A stretch of DNA of 64,000 nt from Micromonospora olivasterospora (GCF_007830265.1 NZ_VLKE01000001.1:6758001-6822000), one strand, 5' to 3'; positions 25,956 through 34,918 are shown, counted from the first letter of the stretch. Notes: generated by a model from the letters alone, not told the origin. Translations and numbers: made by a program.

Positions 25956-26264
25956 CCAGAACGTGCCTGCGGTGGCGTACTGGGTGCTGGTGCGCCAGTC
26001 GTAGCCCGGATGCCGACGGTACAAGCGCAGGAGCCCACGGGTGCCGATCCCGTAGCCCTTGTATGCGCCGTCAACGCTGATCTTCCGCAGGTAACCGCGT
26101 CGGCAACGCTCGCACACCTGGTAGTCGACCCGCCCGACCAGCAGGGAACCCAAACGCAGGGACAGCCGCTGGATCCCGGCCTGCGTGCGGGACGGCTGCT
26201 GGGTCACGCGGACACGCACGGCGGCCAACCGGCGCAGCCACCATTCGGGAGCCCGTCGCCGAGC
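25956..26264 (-). pseudogene. GNAT-like acetyltransferase fragment
   Basis: The minus-strand frame reads RRAPEWWLRRLAAVRVRV, then YLRKISVDGAYKGYGIGTRG with LLRLYRRHPGYDWRTSTQYA and GTFW. The GxGIGTR pattern followed by the arginine/aromatic tail resembles motif A of GNAT acetyltransferases, though KGYG replaces the usual Q/RGxGxG start. No proper start is evident and the surrounding frame looks random, so I treat it as a fragment. Confidence 0.35.
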
Positions 26265-26478
26265 GGTGTCCCACCGAAAGGGCCCGGGGTCCGGGAATAA
26301 CTGCCCGAGGAGCCCGTCGCGAGCTGTGTCGCTGGTGTTGGCACCGGCATCGCGGACCATCAGCAGGGCTCGGTCCAGCAGCTCGGCAGTCTCCCGCCAG
26401 CCGTCGTCGTATCCCTCACCGTCGCGGCGCGGTGACACCGCAGCGGCCGCCATCGGCCGGCCCGCGTCAGCCTGCCCC

Positions 26479-26643
26479 GCCGACGCTGACGCCCTCGCCA
26501 AGCTCGCCCACCGCGGCCAGGTCGACAAGGCCGGTGGGCCGTACATCGAGCACCCGCGTGCCGTTGCAAAGATGCTGGCCGAGCACGCCGACCACGCGGT
26601 GATGGCAGGGTTGCTGCACGACGTCGTCGACGAGGCGCGATGG
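26479..26643 (+). pseudogene. HD-domain (RelA/SpoT-type) fragment
   Basis: The residues ALAKLAHRGQVDKAGGPYIE, HPRAVAKML and AGLLHDVVDEARW match the N-terminal HD hydrolase motif of SpoT-like or HD phosphohydrolase proteins (HRGQ...HP...HDVVED). The sequence loses sense right after HDVVDEARW and has no start. It is a short relic in a region of decayed fragments. Confidence 0.45.
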
Positions 26644-26844
26644 CCGGGAATCCGCCCGCCGACTGAAGGGGTAGGGGTCACGGCGGTATGCGGCCTGACG
26701 CTTGCCAGGCAGACCTGGCGGTCATGAGGTCTGAATATCAGGCGAAGGCTATACACCTACGTCGCGGCATGGGACAGCGTAGAGGACGCGAGCAGGAGCT
26801 AACTTCCGACGGCGGGCCGAGGAAGTATTAAGCCAGGTATCCAG
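26644..26844. other. Spacer after the fragment cluster
   Basis: No gene, repeat or RNA was seen in this 201-base stretch next to the end of the PIN-domain gene. Confidence 0.3.
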
Positions 26845-27459
26845 TCATCCCCATTGAGGGGCGGACAAGAGGCTTGTCGAGTCGATCGGCGGTAGGCCGT
26901 CGTCGAGGCCGCGAAGCCGTAGGTAGATGTCGCGCATCATGGATCTGTCCGGGATGTGCCCAGTTCCCGCAGCACGGTGCAAGATAGTCAGGGTATTAAC
27001 CAGCTTGATCGATCCCACAGCGCGGCCTTGGGCGCGTAGCCGTTGCAGTCGGCGGATCTCCGAGGTGGCGATCACCGCTCCCGCCCCATCGTCGATGAGC
27101 ACGGTTACCGTCTCGCCGGTCTCGGCGGCGACTGCGGCGTGCGCCACCACCATGATCTCGCCCAGGTCCTTGGGGTGCCTCAACCGGTCTCGCATGGATT
27201 GTTGAGTGATTCGATGGACGGCTGCGGCCAGTTCGGGTGTCTCGTCGTCGGACAGTACGTGGATCCAGCGCGGTGTCAGCTTGCGCCAGACCGTTGCAGC
27301 GGGCCGGAAGCGTGGGTCCTCTCGGGACTTACGCATTACTTCGTCCTGCACCGTCTCTGGGACGCTGAGCGGCCCGAGGACACTGATGAGGAGTCGCTCC
27401 TTGTTAATCGAGAGGAAGTTCAGGCTGGGCCCAGCATCGATGATTGGCCGTTGGTTCAT
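26845..27459 (-). CDS. PIN-domain nuclease-like protein
   Basis: The 204-residue product begins RPIIDAGPSLNFLSINKERL, the first acidic strand of a PIN domain, followed by VPETVQDEVMRKS and, later, LGEIMVVAHAAVAAETGETV with VLIDDGAGAVIATSE, which would hold the remaining acidic residues. PIN proteins are Mg-dependent RNases and often toxins. It overlaps the stop of the ImmA/IrrE gene by 4 bases and is third in an XRE - ImmA - PIN operon. A toxin controlled by the two upstream proteins is inferred. All expected acidic positions appear present, but the fold call rests on pattern only. Confidence 0.72.
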   Translation of the reverse strand: MNQRPIIDAGPSLNFLSINKERLLISVLGPLSVPETVQDEVMRKSREDPRFRPAATVWRKLTPRWIHVLSDDETPELAAAVHRITQQSMRDRLRHPKDLGEIMVVAHAAVAAETGETVTVLIDDGAGAVIATSEIRRLQRLRAQGRAVGSIKLVNTLTILHRAAGTGHIPDRSMMRDIYLRLRGLDDGLPPIDSTSLLSAPQWG

Positions 27460-28319
27460 CGCGGCGTTGTTCCGCCGGTCGGGTGCTCGGGTTCGTCTGG
27501 TGCGCCGAGGTCTGTGTCCAGGGCGGCCCAGTCCATCGGCACGTCCGGCAGGTCGGCGGGGTCGGCCCAGGCGACGGGGTGCTCAACTGGCGCGATGCCC
27601 GCCTCCCGCAGCTCCGCTTCCACGGCATCCAGGGTGATGCCACGCAGGGTCGCGATGGCTTGGGCTGACAGCACCCCCTCCACGTATCCCCTTGTCGCGC
27701 GGGCGAGCAACTTCTGGGGCGCTCTGCGCTTGTTGGAATCGGCTTGCAGTGCCTGATATTGGTCGATCCAGCCGAAGCGGACAGCCAGCTGGGGGGCGGA
27801 CAGGGACATCCACTCCCCCTTCGTCGCGGCGTCGATGTACCCGGCCTTGTACAGCGCGATGGCGGCCATAGCGGGTGACACCACGAACCGCTGAACGACC
27901 GCGGAAAGGGTCGACTCGGTTATCTGACTCTTGTTGGCGAGGACTTCCCGCAGCCCGTTCAACGGCAGGAGAAGGTGCCTGGCGAAGGCATCGGCGCGGA
28001 TCTCGGCAGGAGACCGTTCACTCCAGTTGCCCGCGTCGGCATCCGCCCAGTCCCCGAACCGGATGTGGCAGAGCTCGTGAGCGAGAGTGCTGCGTTGCCG
28101 CATCGGGTACAGAGTCCGCGCGACACCGACGAACATGGTGTCGCGCTCAGGGTCGCGCATCGTCAGGCCATGCTCGTCCGGGCCGACGTCGAGCACCGCC
28201 ACATCGATTCCCGTGGTCTGCTCGATGATCGCGATGAGGTCACCCAGAGGCTGCACCCCCAGGCGGTGCTCCTCCCGGAACCGGCCGGCGGCGGCGGCCC
28301 CTTCGTCTTCAGCGCTCAC
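27456..28319 (-). CDS. ImmA/IrrE-family metallo-endopeptidase
   Basis: The 287-residue product has the zinc-binding motif HELCH in STLAHELCHIRFGDW (about residue 80), preceded by the expected strands (MFVGVARTLYPMRQR) and followed by AEIRADAFARHLLLPL, the third-ligand helix typical of the family. The C-terminal half (RGYVEGVLSAQAIATLRGIT) is helical and may recognise the regulator. ImmA-like proteases cleave XRE repressors in mobile elements and stress systems. It lies 15 bases after the XRE gene and overlaps the PIN gene. Its likely substrate is the upstream regulator. Confidence 0.85.
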   Translation of the reverse strand: MSAEDEGAAAAGRFREEHRLGVQPLGDLIAIIEQTTGIDVAVLDVGPDEHGLTMRDPERDTMFVGVARTLYPMRQRSTLAHELCHIRFGDWADADAGNWSERSPAEIRADAFARHLLLPLNGLREVLANKSQITESTLSAVVQRFVVSPAMAAIALYKAGYIDAATKGEWMSLSAPQLAVRFGWIDQYQALQADSNKRRAPQKLLARATRGYVEGVLSAQAIATLRGITLDAVEAELREAGIAPVEHPVAWADPADLPDVPMDWAALDTDLGAPDEPEHPTGGTTPR

Positions 28320-28334
28320 AGTCCTCTACCCAGG

Positions 28335-28673
28335 TCAGATCGTGGCAGGAATCGCCTGTTCATCGAGGTAGTCATCCAGTTCGAGGAAGTGCAGCAGCGC
28401 TTGGCGCATGCCGTCCATCCCAGAGCCATTGGTAGCCCGGGCCGCGCACTGCACCCGGTCGGCTACCGCTCGCCCCCCGGTGAGTTGGGCCACGGTGCGC
28501 CCGGTCGCCCAGGCGATCGCCACGATTTCCGGCATCTTCGCCGATCGGTCGCCGGAGATTATCCGCGACAATGTCGGCTGAGAAATTCCCGTTTTGTCCG
28601 CCAATGCACGCTGGCTAAGGCCAGCCTCCACCCGAGCGCGCTCGATGAGCTCTCCCGTGCCACCCTCGATCAT
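28335..28673 (-). CDS. XRE-family transcriptional regulator
   Basis: The 112-residue protein has an N-terminal helix-turn-helix (IERARVEAGLSQRALADKTG, ISQPTLSRIISGDRS) of the Cro/C1 type and a C-terminal helical tail. It is first in the operon with the ImmA/IrrE protease and PIN protein, so it is probably the repressor of all three. A perfect 14-base palindrome lies 19 bases upstream of its start and is a good operator candidate. It resembles HigA/XRE antitoxins in size. Confidence 0.82.
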   Translation of the reverse strand: MIEGGTGELIERARVEAGLSQRALADKTGISQPTLSRIISGDRSAKMPEIVAIAWATGRTVAQLTGGRAVADRVQCAARATNGSGMDGMRQALLHFLELDDYLDEQAIPATI

Positions 28674-28691
28674 GATCTACACCCCCAGCAG

Positions 28692-28718
28692 TGAATCATG
28701 ATTCAGCTATTTGATTCA
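28692..28718. promoter_or_regulatory. Likely XRE operator
   Basis: TGAATCATGATTCA (28692-28705) is a perfect palindrome, followed by a half-site TTGATTCA at 28711-28718. Its position just upstream of the XRE gene suits autorepression of the XRE - ImmA - PIN operon. Confidence 0.6.
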
Positions 28719-29034
28719 GACTACATGCCGGCTGCCTCGCTGTCGAGATCTGCGGAGCTTCGCCGACTCCGGCCGATCCGGACGTCCCGCCCGCGAACTC
28801 GCCGCTCGGGAGGCAGCGAGCTCGGCGGGATCGGCATGCCGGTGAACGTTCTGGCCGACCGCTCGTACGGCGACCCTGGTCAGCACCATCGGGGTTCTGC
28901 CGGGCATAGGGGCCACTCACCGACGCCTTTTGGGTCGCGGGACGCAAGGGCCGTGCAGGTCGTGCACCTGAACAAGGCGGTGGCCGCCACGCTGACCAGA
29001 CTCGATGAGCGCCCGGAGCGCGACGTGAAGGTAG
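28719..29034. other. Gap between the PIN operon and recombinase B2
   Basis: No supported gene in about 316 bases. A plus-strand frame has a short natural-looking stretch near 28960-29040 (VHLNKAVAATLTRLDERPER), too short to name; it may be a relic. Confidence 0.3.
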
Positions 29035-30075
29035 CTATGACGAGCGCGGCTGTCTCGCTTGTGGATCGTCGATCAGGGCTGCCATTGGATGTGGTTGACC
29101 GGTCATAGCCGCCAGGGCAGTGGCGACGGCATGCAGGTCGGCCTTGATGTAGGTGGTGGTGGCTGGGCCGGTGCTGTCGGTGTGGCCGGCGTAGGCGCGG
29201 GCTACCCCGTAGCCGAAGTGGCGTTCTACCCAGGTGAGGGTGGTGTGGCGCAGCCAGTGGGTGGAGATGCCCTGGGCGGCGACCCAGGGCAGGCGTTCGC
29301 CGATGCGCTTCCATAGGTGGTCGTAGCGGCGGCTGGTGAGCGCACCGCCGTGGCGGAATCGCAGCAGGGCGTCGGTGGGCAGGACCGCGCCGCGGTGTCG
29401 GGCGTGGTCGCCGAGGCTTGCTGCCAGGTCCAGGGTGATGGGCTGCCAGCGTAGGGTTCCGCCCTTCTCGGTGAGGCGGATCAAGCCGCGATCCTGGTCG
29501 AGATCCATCAGGCGGAGGGCGAGCGCGCCGCCGCGCCGGCAGGCGGTCTCGGTGTGCAGGCGCAGCAGGATGGCGTCGAGGACCACGTCATTGCCGCTGC
29601 TGCGAGCCGCCAGGTTGATCTCTTCCAACTCCTCGGGCGTCAACGCGCGTCGAGTACTGGGCAACCGTCGCGGCTTACCCACCCGATGTGCCGGGCTGTC
29701 GGACGCCTCCAGCAGGCCGTCGGCGATTGCCCGGTTGTAGATCGCCCGGACCGCGGCGATGACGTGTTCCCCGGCGTGCCGGCCGCCGCGGCCGTTGCGG
29801 CGCGGCCGGGCGACCGCGGCGGCCTGACGTTGCAGCGCCTCGATGTCCGTGGCAGCGATGCTGTCCAACCGGCGATCCGCCCAACGGGCGGCGATCCGGT
29901 CCCAGTAGCTGCCGTAGGTACGGCGGGCACCGGGACCCGCCGCGGCGATGACGCGAGGCAAATATTCGGCGATGGTCGGCACCCGCGGCCGCTGCGCCTC
30001 CCGCAGGTCGGCCACGCTCACGCCGAGTTGGGCCAGCAACCGCTGCGCGTCCGCGATGCGCTGGGCATCAACCAT
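29035..30075 (-). CDS. Tyrosine recombinase (pair B, copy 2)
   Basis: This recombinase of about 346 residues is closely related to that at 13797-14816. It keeps TACRRGGALALR, a Lys in TEKGGTLRW, HWLRH, GHTDS and the Tyr in TTTYIKADLHAV. The ATG at 30075 overlaps the upstream AbrB-like stop (ATGGTTGA); the frame extends to 30090. As in copy 1, it directly follows an AbrB-like gene. The sequences differ enough to be separate acquisitions or an old duplication rather than a recent copy. Catalytic residues are intact. Confidence 0.88.
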   Translation of the reverse strand: MVDAQRIADAQRLLAQLGVSVADLREAQRPRVPTIAEYLPRVIAAAGPGARRTYGSYWDRIAARWADRRLDSIAATDIEALQRQAAAVARPRRNGRGGRHAGEHVIAAVRAIYNRAIADGLLEASDSPAHRVGKPRRLPSTRRALTPEELEEINLAARSSGNDVVLDAILLRLHTETACRRGGALALRLMDLDQDRGLIRLTEKGGTLRWQPITLDLAASLGDHARHRGAVLPTDALLRFRHGGALTSRRYDHLWKRIGERLPWVAAQGISTHWLRHTTLTWVERHFGYGVARAYAGHTDSTGPATTTYIKADLHAVATALAAMTGQPHPMAALIDDPQARQPRSS

Positions 30076-30562
30076 GGTCGCCGCCCGCAAGGCGAATGTG
30101 GTGCTCGGTCAGCAGCCGCGCCATGGTGTGGACCGGGTGGACCACCAGAACCTGCTGGGAGGGCGAAGCTGCCAGCAACACTGGTACGCCCGGCAGCAGC
30201 CCGCACATCTGCCGGACCGGGGCAGGCAGGCACAGACCGCCCCGGCCGCGCACGACATGCCGACCGGTGGACGCCGAAGCGGCCACCAGCACACCCGCCA
30301 CGACGCCGATATCGACCCGACTACCGGGCCTCCAGCCCAACACACCGAGCAGCTCACGGGCCGACAGCCGCCCGGACCGGTCCAGGCGGGCCATCCCCAA
30401 CACCAGAGCGTCCGCGCCGTCGGCCGGCAGACTCAGCCTCGGCAGCACCGGCAACGGCGCCGGAGCCCGGACAGCCGGCCTCATAGTCTTGGGCGGTACC
30501 AGGGCAGCAATGAGCTGTTCACCACCGGAGGGCGGCAGCCGAATCGGACTCACGTCCACCAT
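30068..30562 (-). CDS. AbrB/MazE/SpoVT-like partner of the recombinase (copy 2)
   Basis: From the ATG at 30562 the product has 164 residues. After a proline-rich start come LVLGMARLDRSGRLSARELL, LGWRPGSRVDIGVVAGVLVA and the second unit RGGLCLPAPVRQMCGLLPGV with PVLLAASPSQQVLVVHP. These match the layout of the protein at 14813-15295, with two AbrB-like swapped-hairpin units. A DNA-binding role serving the overlapping recombinase is inferred. The frame also permits a start at 30586. Confidence 0.6.
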   Translation of the reverse strand: MVDVSPIRLPPSGGEQLIAALVPPKTMRPAVRAPAPLPVLPRLSLPADGADALVLGMARLDRSGRLSARELLGVLGWRPGSRVDIGVVAGVLVAASASTGRHVVRGRGGLCLPAPVRQMCGLLPGVPVLLAASPSQQVLVVHPVHTMARLLTEHHIRLAGGDHG

Positions 30563-30670
30563 CGTCGGGCTTCCGGCCGGAGGCAAACCGACTTTCCCTA
30601 AACATCCGCCACAACCAGGCGGCTACAGGTATAGTGACCGGTCACGCAAAACGTGAATCTTCACCAAAAC

Positions 30671-30695
30671 TGGTGTCCGAGGGGGGGACTTGAAC
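30671..30695 (-). other. tRNA 3'-end-like sequence with CCA, candidate att
   Basis: Read on the minus strand it ends CTCGGACACCA, preceded by a run of C and the GTTCAA of a T-loop, so it looks like the last 25 bases of a tRNA, including an encoded CCA. No matching 5' part is present. The similar sequence at 15408-15429 lies at a comparable distance from its own recombinase module. I infer an attachment site left by integration into a tRNA gene. Confidence 0.45.
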
Positions 30696-30707
30696 ACGCG
30701 TTGTCCG

Positions 30708-30736
30708 TGCTGCTCGTCTCTGCGGCACGAGCAGCA
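30708..30736. repeat. Inverted repeat next to the att-like sequence
   Basis: TGCTGCTCGT (30708-30717) pairs with ACGAGCAGCA (30727-30736) across 9 bases. It lies 13 bases from the tRNA-like segment, as in module B1, although the arm sequences differ. Confidence 0.55.
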
Positions 30737-30867
30737 TGGGCGCCATCATCCATTTCGTCTCCGCCGCCGCCATCTGGCAGACGAGCGGCTACGGTGCCAC
30801 GACGGCGACGCCTGGCGTGGCCGCTGGCGCGTGCGTCTGCCGCTCGCGCCCAATGCCTGCCTGCTGC

Positions 30868-32022
30868 CTATTTGCGGTCTTCAAGATCGAGTCGGTACCG
30901 GTCAGCAGCAGCCCGGGCTCGCACTTCGCTACGGAATGCTTCCTCGAACTCGTCGTCCAGTTCGTCGCCGGACACGGTGTCCTCAAGGTCGGTCGAGGAG
31001 ACGGCGTACTCGCGGTAGAGGAGCCAGCATCCGCGAATGCCGGACAGTAGGTCCTCGAGCATGCCGCGGGCGGGACGCAGCGGGTCCAGAGTGGTCAGCC
31101 GAATCGTCGCGATCTCGCCAACCGCTTCGGCTCCACTCGGCCTGACCTGCTCAGCTTCTTCCTCGGCTTCCTCGATCTTCTCTCGCAGCTCATCGATGTC
31201 GGGCGCCTCGCCCTCAGCGATCGCCATGGCATCGCAGATCATCCTGGTCACCACGTCTGTCGGCGACAGGCCGATCTCCATCAACTCCAAGACCGCGGTG
31301 GGTGTCGCGTGCGGCAGGGCTTCGATGTCGTCGGCCTCTACCAAGACATCGCTTGCGGCACCTTTGGATGCCTCCGCCGCCACGTCGGCGGCCGCCTGCA
31401 GCCAGTGCACCGCCGCCACGCATGCCGAGGTCGGATCGAGCTCCAGAAACAACTCTTCTCCGCCAAGCGGATCATTCATCAGAATCCGGTCGGCAGCGGC
31501 GACCTGAACCGGCGACGCAGCTTGGCGCGTCAGTTGCACGGCCTGCGCCGAGCGTCCCGACAGATCCCCCAGTTCGGCAGCCTCCACCGCCGCGACCTCT
31601 GCCTCAACATCGGCGACCACCGCAGCAGTGAGATCCGCGTCCGCGGCAGCGTGCAGGCAACGGCCCACTCGATGGGCGCGTTCCTCCATCGGGTCGTACG
31701 ACACCATCAACATGCCGTTGCTGTCGAGCAGGCTCGGCTTCCTGATATGGGCGGCCACGGAAGCGAACTCGTTCCGGGTCTGCTCTCGCCGCCACCCCTC
31801 CGTGTTGATCTCCAAGCTATCGGCGGCGCTCGCTGGATGCGTGTAGCAACGCCAGAGCGCCTCGGACAGGCCCGACAACTCGGCCGCCAGCGCCAGCCGC
31901 TGTCTCGGCTCGATACTCGCCGCCAGCGACGCGACCCGAATCGCGACACACCCGTAGCCGGTCTCCCAGGTCGCCAACAGCTCACTGCGACTCTCGTCAA
32001 CTGCGTACCGCGTCATCGCCAC
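30868..32022 (-). CDS. Hypothetical acidic protein, 384 residues
   Basis: The product (MAMTRYAVDESRSELLATWE) is Ala- and Glu-rich and helical, with an acidic coiled stretch ELREKIEEAEEEAEQVRPSG and a C-terminal segment DELDDEFEEAFRSEVRARA. It has no signal peptide, membrane segment or motif that I recognise. It lies downstream of the integrase at 32109-33068 in the same direction, but a strong terminator (32058-32097) separates them, so it has its own promoter or is weakly read through. It is probably cargo of the tRNA-Pro element. No function is assigned. Confidence 0.65.
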   Translation of the reverse strand: MAMTRYAVDESRSELLATWETGYGCVAIRVASLAASIEPRQRLALAAELSGLSEALWRCYTHPASAADSLEINTEGWRREQTRNEFASVAAHIRKPSLLDSNGMLMVSYDPMEERAHRVGRCLHAAADADLTAAVVADVEAEVAAVEAAELGDLSGRSAQAVQLTRQAASPVQVAAADRILMNDPLGGEELFLELDPTSACVAAVHWLQAAADVAAEASKGAASDVLVEADDIEALPHATPTAVLELMEIGLSPTDVVTRMICDAMAIAEGEAPDIDELREKIEEAEEEAEQVRPSGAEAVGEIATIRLTTLDPLRPARGMLEDLLSGIRGCWLLYREYAVSSTDLEDTVSGDELDDEFEEAFRSEVRARAAADRYRLDLEDRK

Positions 32023-32057
32023 CCCTCCCCCGAAAACCGCCGCAGCCTACCGATAAT

Positions 32058-32097
32058 GACGCGATCACGCACGGCCCTCTCCGTGCGTGATCGCGTC
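32058..32097. terminator. Perfect 17-bp hairpin after the integrase gene
   Basis: GACGCGATCACGCACGG (32058-32074) pairs perfectly with 32081-32097 across a 6-base loop, 12 bases past the integrase stop. It is a strong terminator candidate for the integrase transcript. Confidence 0.75.
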
Positions 32098-32108
32098 GAC
32101 CAGCCGAC

Positions 32109-33068
32109 CTACACGCGCTCGCCGATACCCAGTCGGGCCTGCGTCTCCTGCGCCCGCTCGGCCGCCGCGCTCGCACCGTAGTGACGGGGCATGTCCTCCG
32201 ACGTCCAGCCCAGCAGGAGCATCAGGTCTCCGGTGTCTCCGCCGGCGCGCTTCCATTCATGGGCAAAGCTGTGCCGCCACCGGTGCGCGTGCACGTCCGG
32301 TACCCCGGCCGCCTTACCCAACCGCTTGAGAAGGATCTTGATGCCGTTAGGATTCAAGGCCGCAGTGCCTCGTTCCGCCAGCCACAGGTTCGGCAGCCCG
32401 GCGCCCTTGTGCTTGTCCCTGGCGCGCAAGTAGCGGCTCAGGGCCCGGGCGGTCTTCGGCCCGAAACGTACCCGCCGATCCTTGGCACCCTTGCCGTGGA
32501 AGTGCACCGACTCCGTGTTCAGGTCCACGTCGGCAACGAGGAGGTTGCCGACCTCGGACAGCCGAGCACCGGTGTTGCAGTACAGCCGGATCAGCGCCTC
32601 GTCGCGCAGGTTGGCGAAGCCCTTGCCCTTGCACGCGTCGAGGAGTTTGCCGGTGTCCTCGTCGCGCATAACGGGGATCAGCTTGCGGGGTGTCTTCGGC
32701 TGCCGCACCCGCTCCATCGGCGACCGGTCGATGGCCTGCTCGTCGACGAGCAGCCACTTGAAGAACTGCTGCAACCCCTTGTGCTTGTTCAACGCGGTCG
32801 ACGCGGACCTGGTGTCGATCATCCACGCCTGGAACGCCTCCACGTGTGCCCGAGTCACCGCGCACGGGTCGTCGGCCGCGTCCTCGGCGTCCGGGTCCGG
32901 CGAGTGCTCCCCGAGATAGCGGCCAAGTTGCGCGGCGGCGAGCAGGTAGTTGTAGCGGGTGGTCTGCGGGTAGTTCCCGGCCCGCAGCGACCGGTCCCAG
33001 TCGCGGAGGAACCCGGCCCAGGTCCGGGACAGTCCGACGGTGAGCTTCTGAAGATCCAGTAGTGGCAT
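32109..33068 (-). CDS. Tyrosine recombinase / integrase of the tRNA-Pro element (pair A, copy 2)
   Basis: This 319-residue integrase has a core-binding domain (WAGFLRDWDRSLRAGNYP, STALNKHKGLQQFFKWL) and a catalytic domain with the Arg in TGARLSEV, the Lys in HGKGAKDRR, HRWRH, LGWTSEDM and the Tyr in RHYGASAAAER. It starts 113 bases from the 3' end of tRNA-Pro, the usual arrangement for elements integrated into a tRNA 3' end, and is read away from it. It is a clear paralogue of the integrase at 6721-7674. It is intact and probably functional. Confidence 0.92.
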   Translation of the reverse strand: MPLLDLQKLTVGLSRTWAGFLRDWDRSLRAGNYPQTTRYNYLLAAAQLGRYLGEHSPDPDAEDAADDPCAVTRAHVEAFQAWMIDTRSASTALNKHKGLQQFFKWLLVDEQAIDRSPMERVRQPKTPRKLIPVMRDEDTGKLLDACKGKGFANLRDEALIRLYCNTGARLSEVGNLLVADVDLNTESVHFHGKGAKDRRVRFGPKTARALSRYLRARDKHKGAGLPNLWLAERGTAALNPNGIKILLKRLGKAAGVPDVHAHRWRHSFAHEWKRAGGDTGDLMLLLGWTSEDMPRHYGASAAAERAQETQARLGIGERV

Positions 33069-33181
33069 GACAACCTGCCCGAGTCAAGGAGTCCAACAGC
33101 GGCGTGCTAGACCGGGCATCCATGCCAAGCAATAAAAGTAGGGCTCCCGCAAGTCGCTGACCTGCGGAAACCCTTTCGCTG

Positions 33182-33255
<74 letters not shown>

Positions 33256-33437
33256 ATGCTCCCGCGCGGCGTTTACCTCCCCGCGACAGCCGGTACAGCT
33301 TAGCGCACGATCTTCCCTCCGTCCGCACGGGCCCCACCCGATCCCCGGCGCGCCGTGTGACCGGCGCCGCAACCGGTAGAGCGTCCTAGGGGGGTGGGTG
33401 AGGGCGGGGCTGCGGGGCCCCGCCCTCGGGTGTCGGA

Positions 33438-34841
33438 TCAGCCGTGCGCCTTGCCCCGGCCGCCTGGGCCGAGCTTCTTGCGCGGGCGTACCGAGATCTC
33501 CACCGGGCTGCCCTCGAAGCCGAACTCCTCGCGGAGCTTGCGCTCGACGAACCGCTGGTATCCCGCGTCGAGCGGGCCGGTGGTGAACAGCACGAATCGC
33601 GGCGGGCAGGTGCCGGCCTGGGTGGCGAAGAGGATGCGCGGCGCCCGCCCGCCCCGCACCGGATGCGGGGTGGCCTGCACCAGGGCGGTCAGCCACTGGT
33701 TGAGCTGCGCGGTGGGCACCCGGGTCTCCCAGCTCGCGAGCGCCTTGCGCAGCGCCGGGGCCAGCCTGTCGACGGCCCGGCCGGTCTTGGCCGAGACGTT
33801 GACGCGGATCGCCCAGGGGATGCGGCGCAGCTCCCGCTCGACCTCCTTCTCGAGGTAGTACCGGCGGTCGGCGTCGACCAGGTCCCACTTGTTGAAGGCG
33901 AGCACGAGGGCCCGGCCGGAGTCGGTGACCATCGACAGGATCCGCTGGTCCTGCTCGCTGATCGGCTCGCTGGCGTCGAGCAGCACCACCGCCACCTCGG
34001 CCGCCTCGATGGCGGACGCGGTGCGAAGGCTGGCGTAGTACTCGGTGCCGCTGGCCTTGCCCACCCGCTTACGCAGGCCCGCGGTGTCCACCAGCTGCCA
34101 GGTCTCGCCGCCGATCTCGACGAGGCTGTCGACGGGGTCGACGGTGGTGCCGGCGACGGAGTCGACGACCGCCCGTTCCTCGCCCGAGAACCGGTTGAGT
34201 AGGCTGGACTTGCCCACGTTCGGCCGCCCGACCAGGGCCACGCGGCGCGGGCCACGCGGGCGGTTCTCCCACACGGGCGGCGCGTCGGGCAGCGCGTCCA
34301 GGATTGCGTCCAGCAGGTCGCCGGAGCCCCGGCCGTGCAGCGCGGAGACCGGGTGCGGCTCGCCGAGGCCGAGCGACCAGAGCGAGGTCGCCTCCATCTC
34401 GACGGCGCTGTTGTCGGCCTTGTTGGCCACCAGGATGACCGGCTTGGCGCTGCGGCGCAGCATCTTCACCGCCGCCTCGTCCACGTCGGTCGAGCCGACC
34501 ACGGCGTCGACCACGAAGAGGACCACGTCGGCCGTGGCGACCGCCGCCTCGGCCTGCGCGGCGATGGCCGCCGCCCGGTCCTTCGCGTCCGGCTCCCAGC
34601 CGCCGGTGTCCACCACGGTGAACGCGCGGCCGGACCACTGCGCGTCGTACGGGACCCGGTCCCGGGTCACCCCGGGGACGTCCTCGACGACCGCCTGCCG
34701 GCGGCCGATGATCCGGTTGACCAGGGTGGACTTGCCCACGTTGGGCCGGCCGACCACGGCCACCACGGGCTGCGGGCCCGCCTGCTCCTCGGTGTCCAGG
34801 TCCGGCTCGGCCAGCTCCACCCAGCCCTCTTCGGTGCTCAC
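33438..34841 (-). CDS. der: Ribosome-assembly GTPase Der (EngA)
   Basis: Der is a double-domain GTPase needed for 50S ribosome assembly. The 467-residue product has two G domains: the first with GRPNVGKST at about residues 31-39, DTGG and NKAD, and the second with GRPNVGKSS at about 205-213, DTAG and NKWD. The C-terminal KH-like domain begins near [15 protein letters not shown] and includes the end [13 protein letters not shown]. The domain order and length are typical. It is the last gene of the conserved run before tRNA-Pro and follows cmk after a short repeat-containing spacer. Confidence 0.95.
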   Translation of the reverse strand: MSTEEGWVELAEPDLDTEEQAGPQPVVAVVGRPNVGKSTLVNRIIGRRQAVVEDVPGVTRDRVPYDAQWSGRAFTVVDTGGWEPDAKDRAAAIAAQAEAAVATADVVLFVVDAVVGSTDVDEAAVKMLRRSAKPVILVANKADNSAVEMEATSLWSLGLGEPHPVSALHGRGSGDLLDAILDALPDAPPVWENRPRGPRRVALVGRPNVGKSSLLNRFSGEERAVVDSVAGTTVDPVDSLVEIGGETWQLVDTAGLRKRVGKASGTEYYASLRTASAIEAAEVAVVLLDASEPISEQDQRILSMVTDSGRALVLAFNKWDLVDADRRYYLEKEVERELRRIPWAIRVNVSAKTGRAVDRLAPALRKALASWETRVPTAQLNQWLTALVQATPHPVRGGRAPRILFATQAGTCPPRFVLFTTGPLDAGYQRFVERKLREEFGFEGSPVEISVRPRKKLGPGGRGKAHG

Positions 34842-34849
34842 CGTGCCAG

Positions 34850-34918
34850 CCTTTCATTCGCGACTGTGGGGCTCGCAAGCTCACTCCTCGCGCTCACGCC
34901 ACTCCTCGCGCTCACGCC
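34850..34918. repeat. Genus-type intergenic repeat between cmk and der
   Basis: GACTGTGGGGCTCGCAAGC followed by TCACTCCTCGCGCTCACGCC, the latter partly duplicated, lies between the cmk stop and the der start. The same core occurs in three 56-base units at 56333-56529. It reads as SARSELASP in one minus-strand frame and is probably a dispersed intergenic element. Confidence 0.7.

Larger units (their letters stand above)
30563..30867. other. Upstream region of recombinase module B2
   Basis: About 305 bases with the att-like tRNA 3' end (30671-30695) and a hairpin (30708-30736), and otherwise no natural reading frame. It is the counterpart of 15296-15610. Confidence 0.45.
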
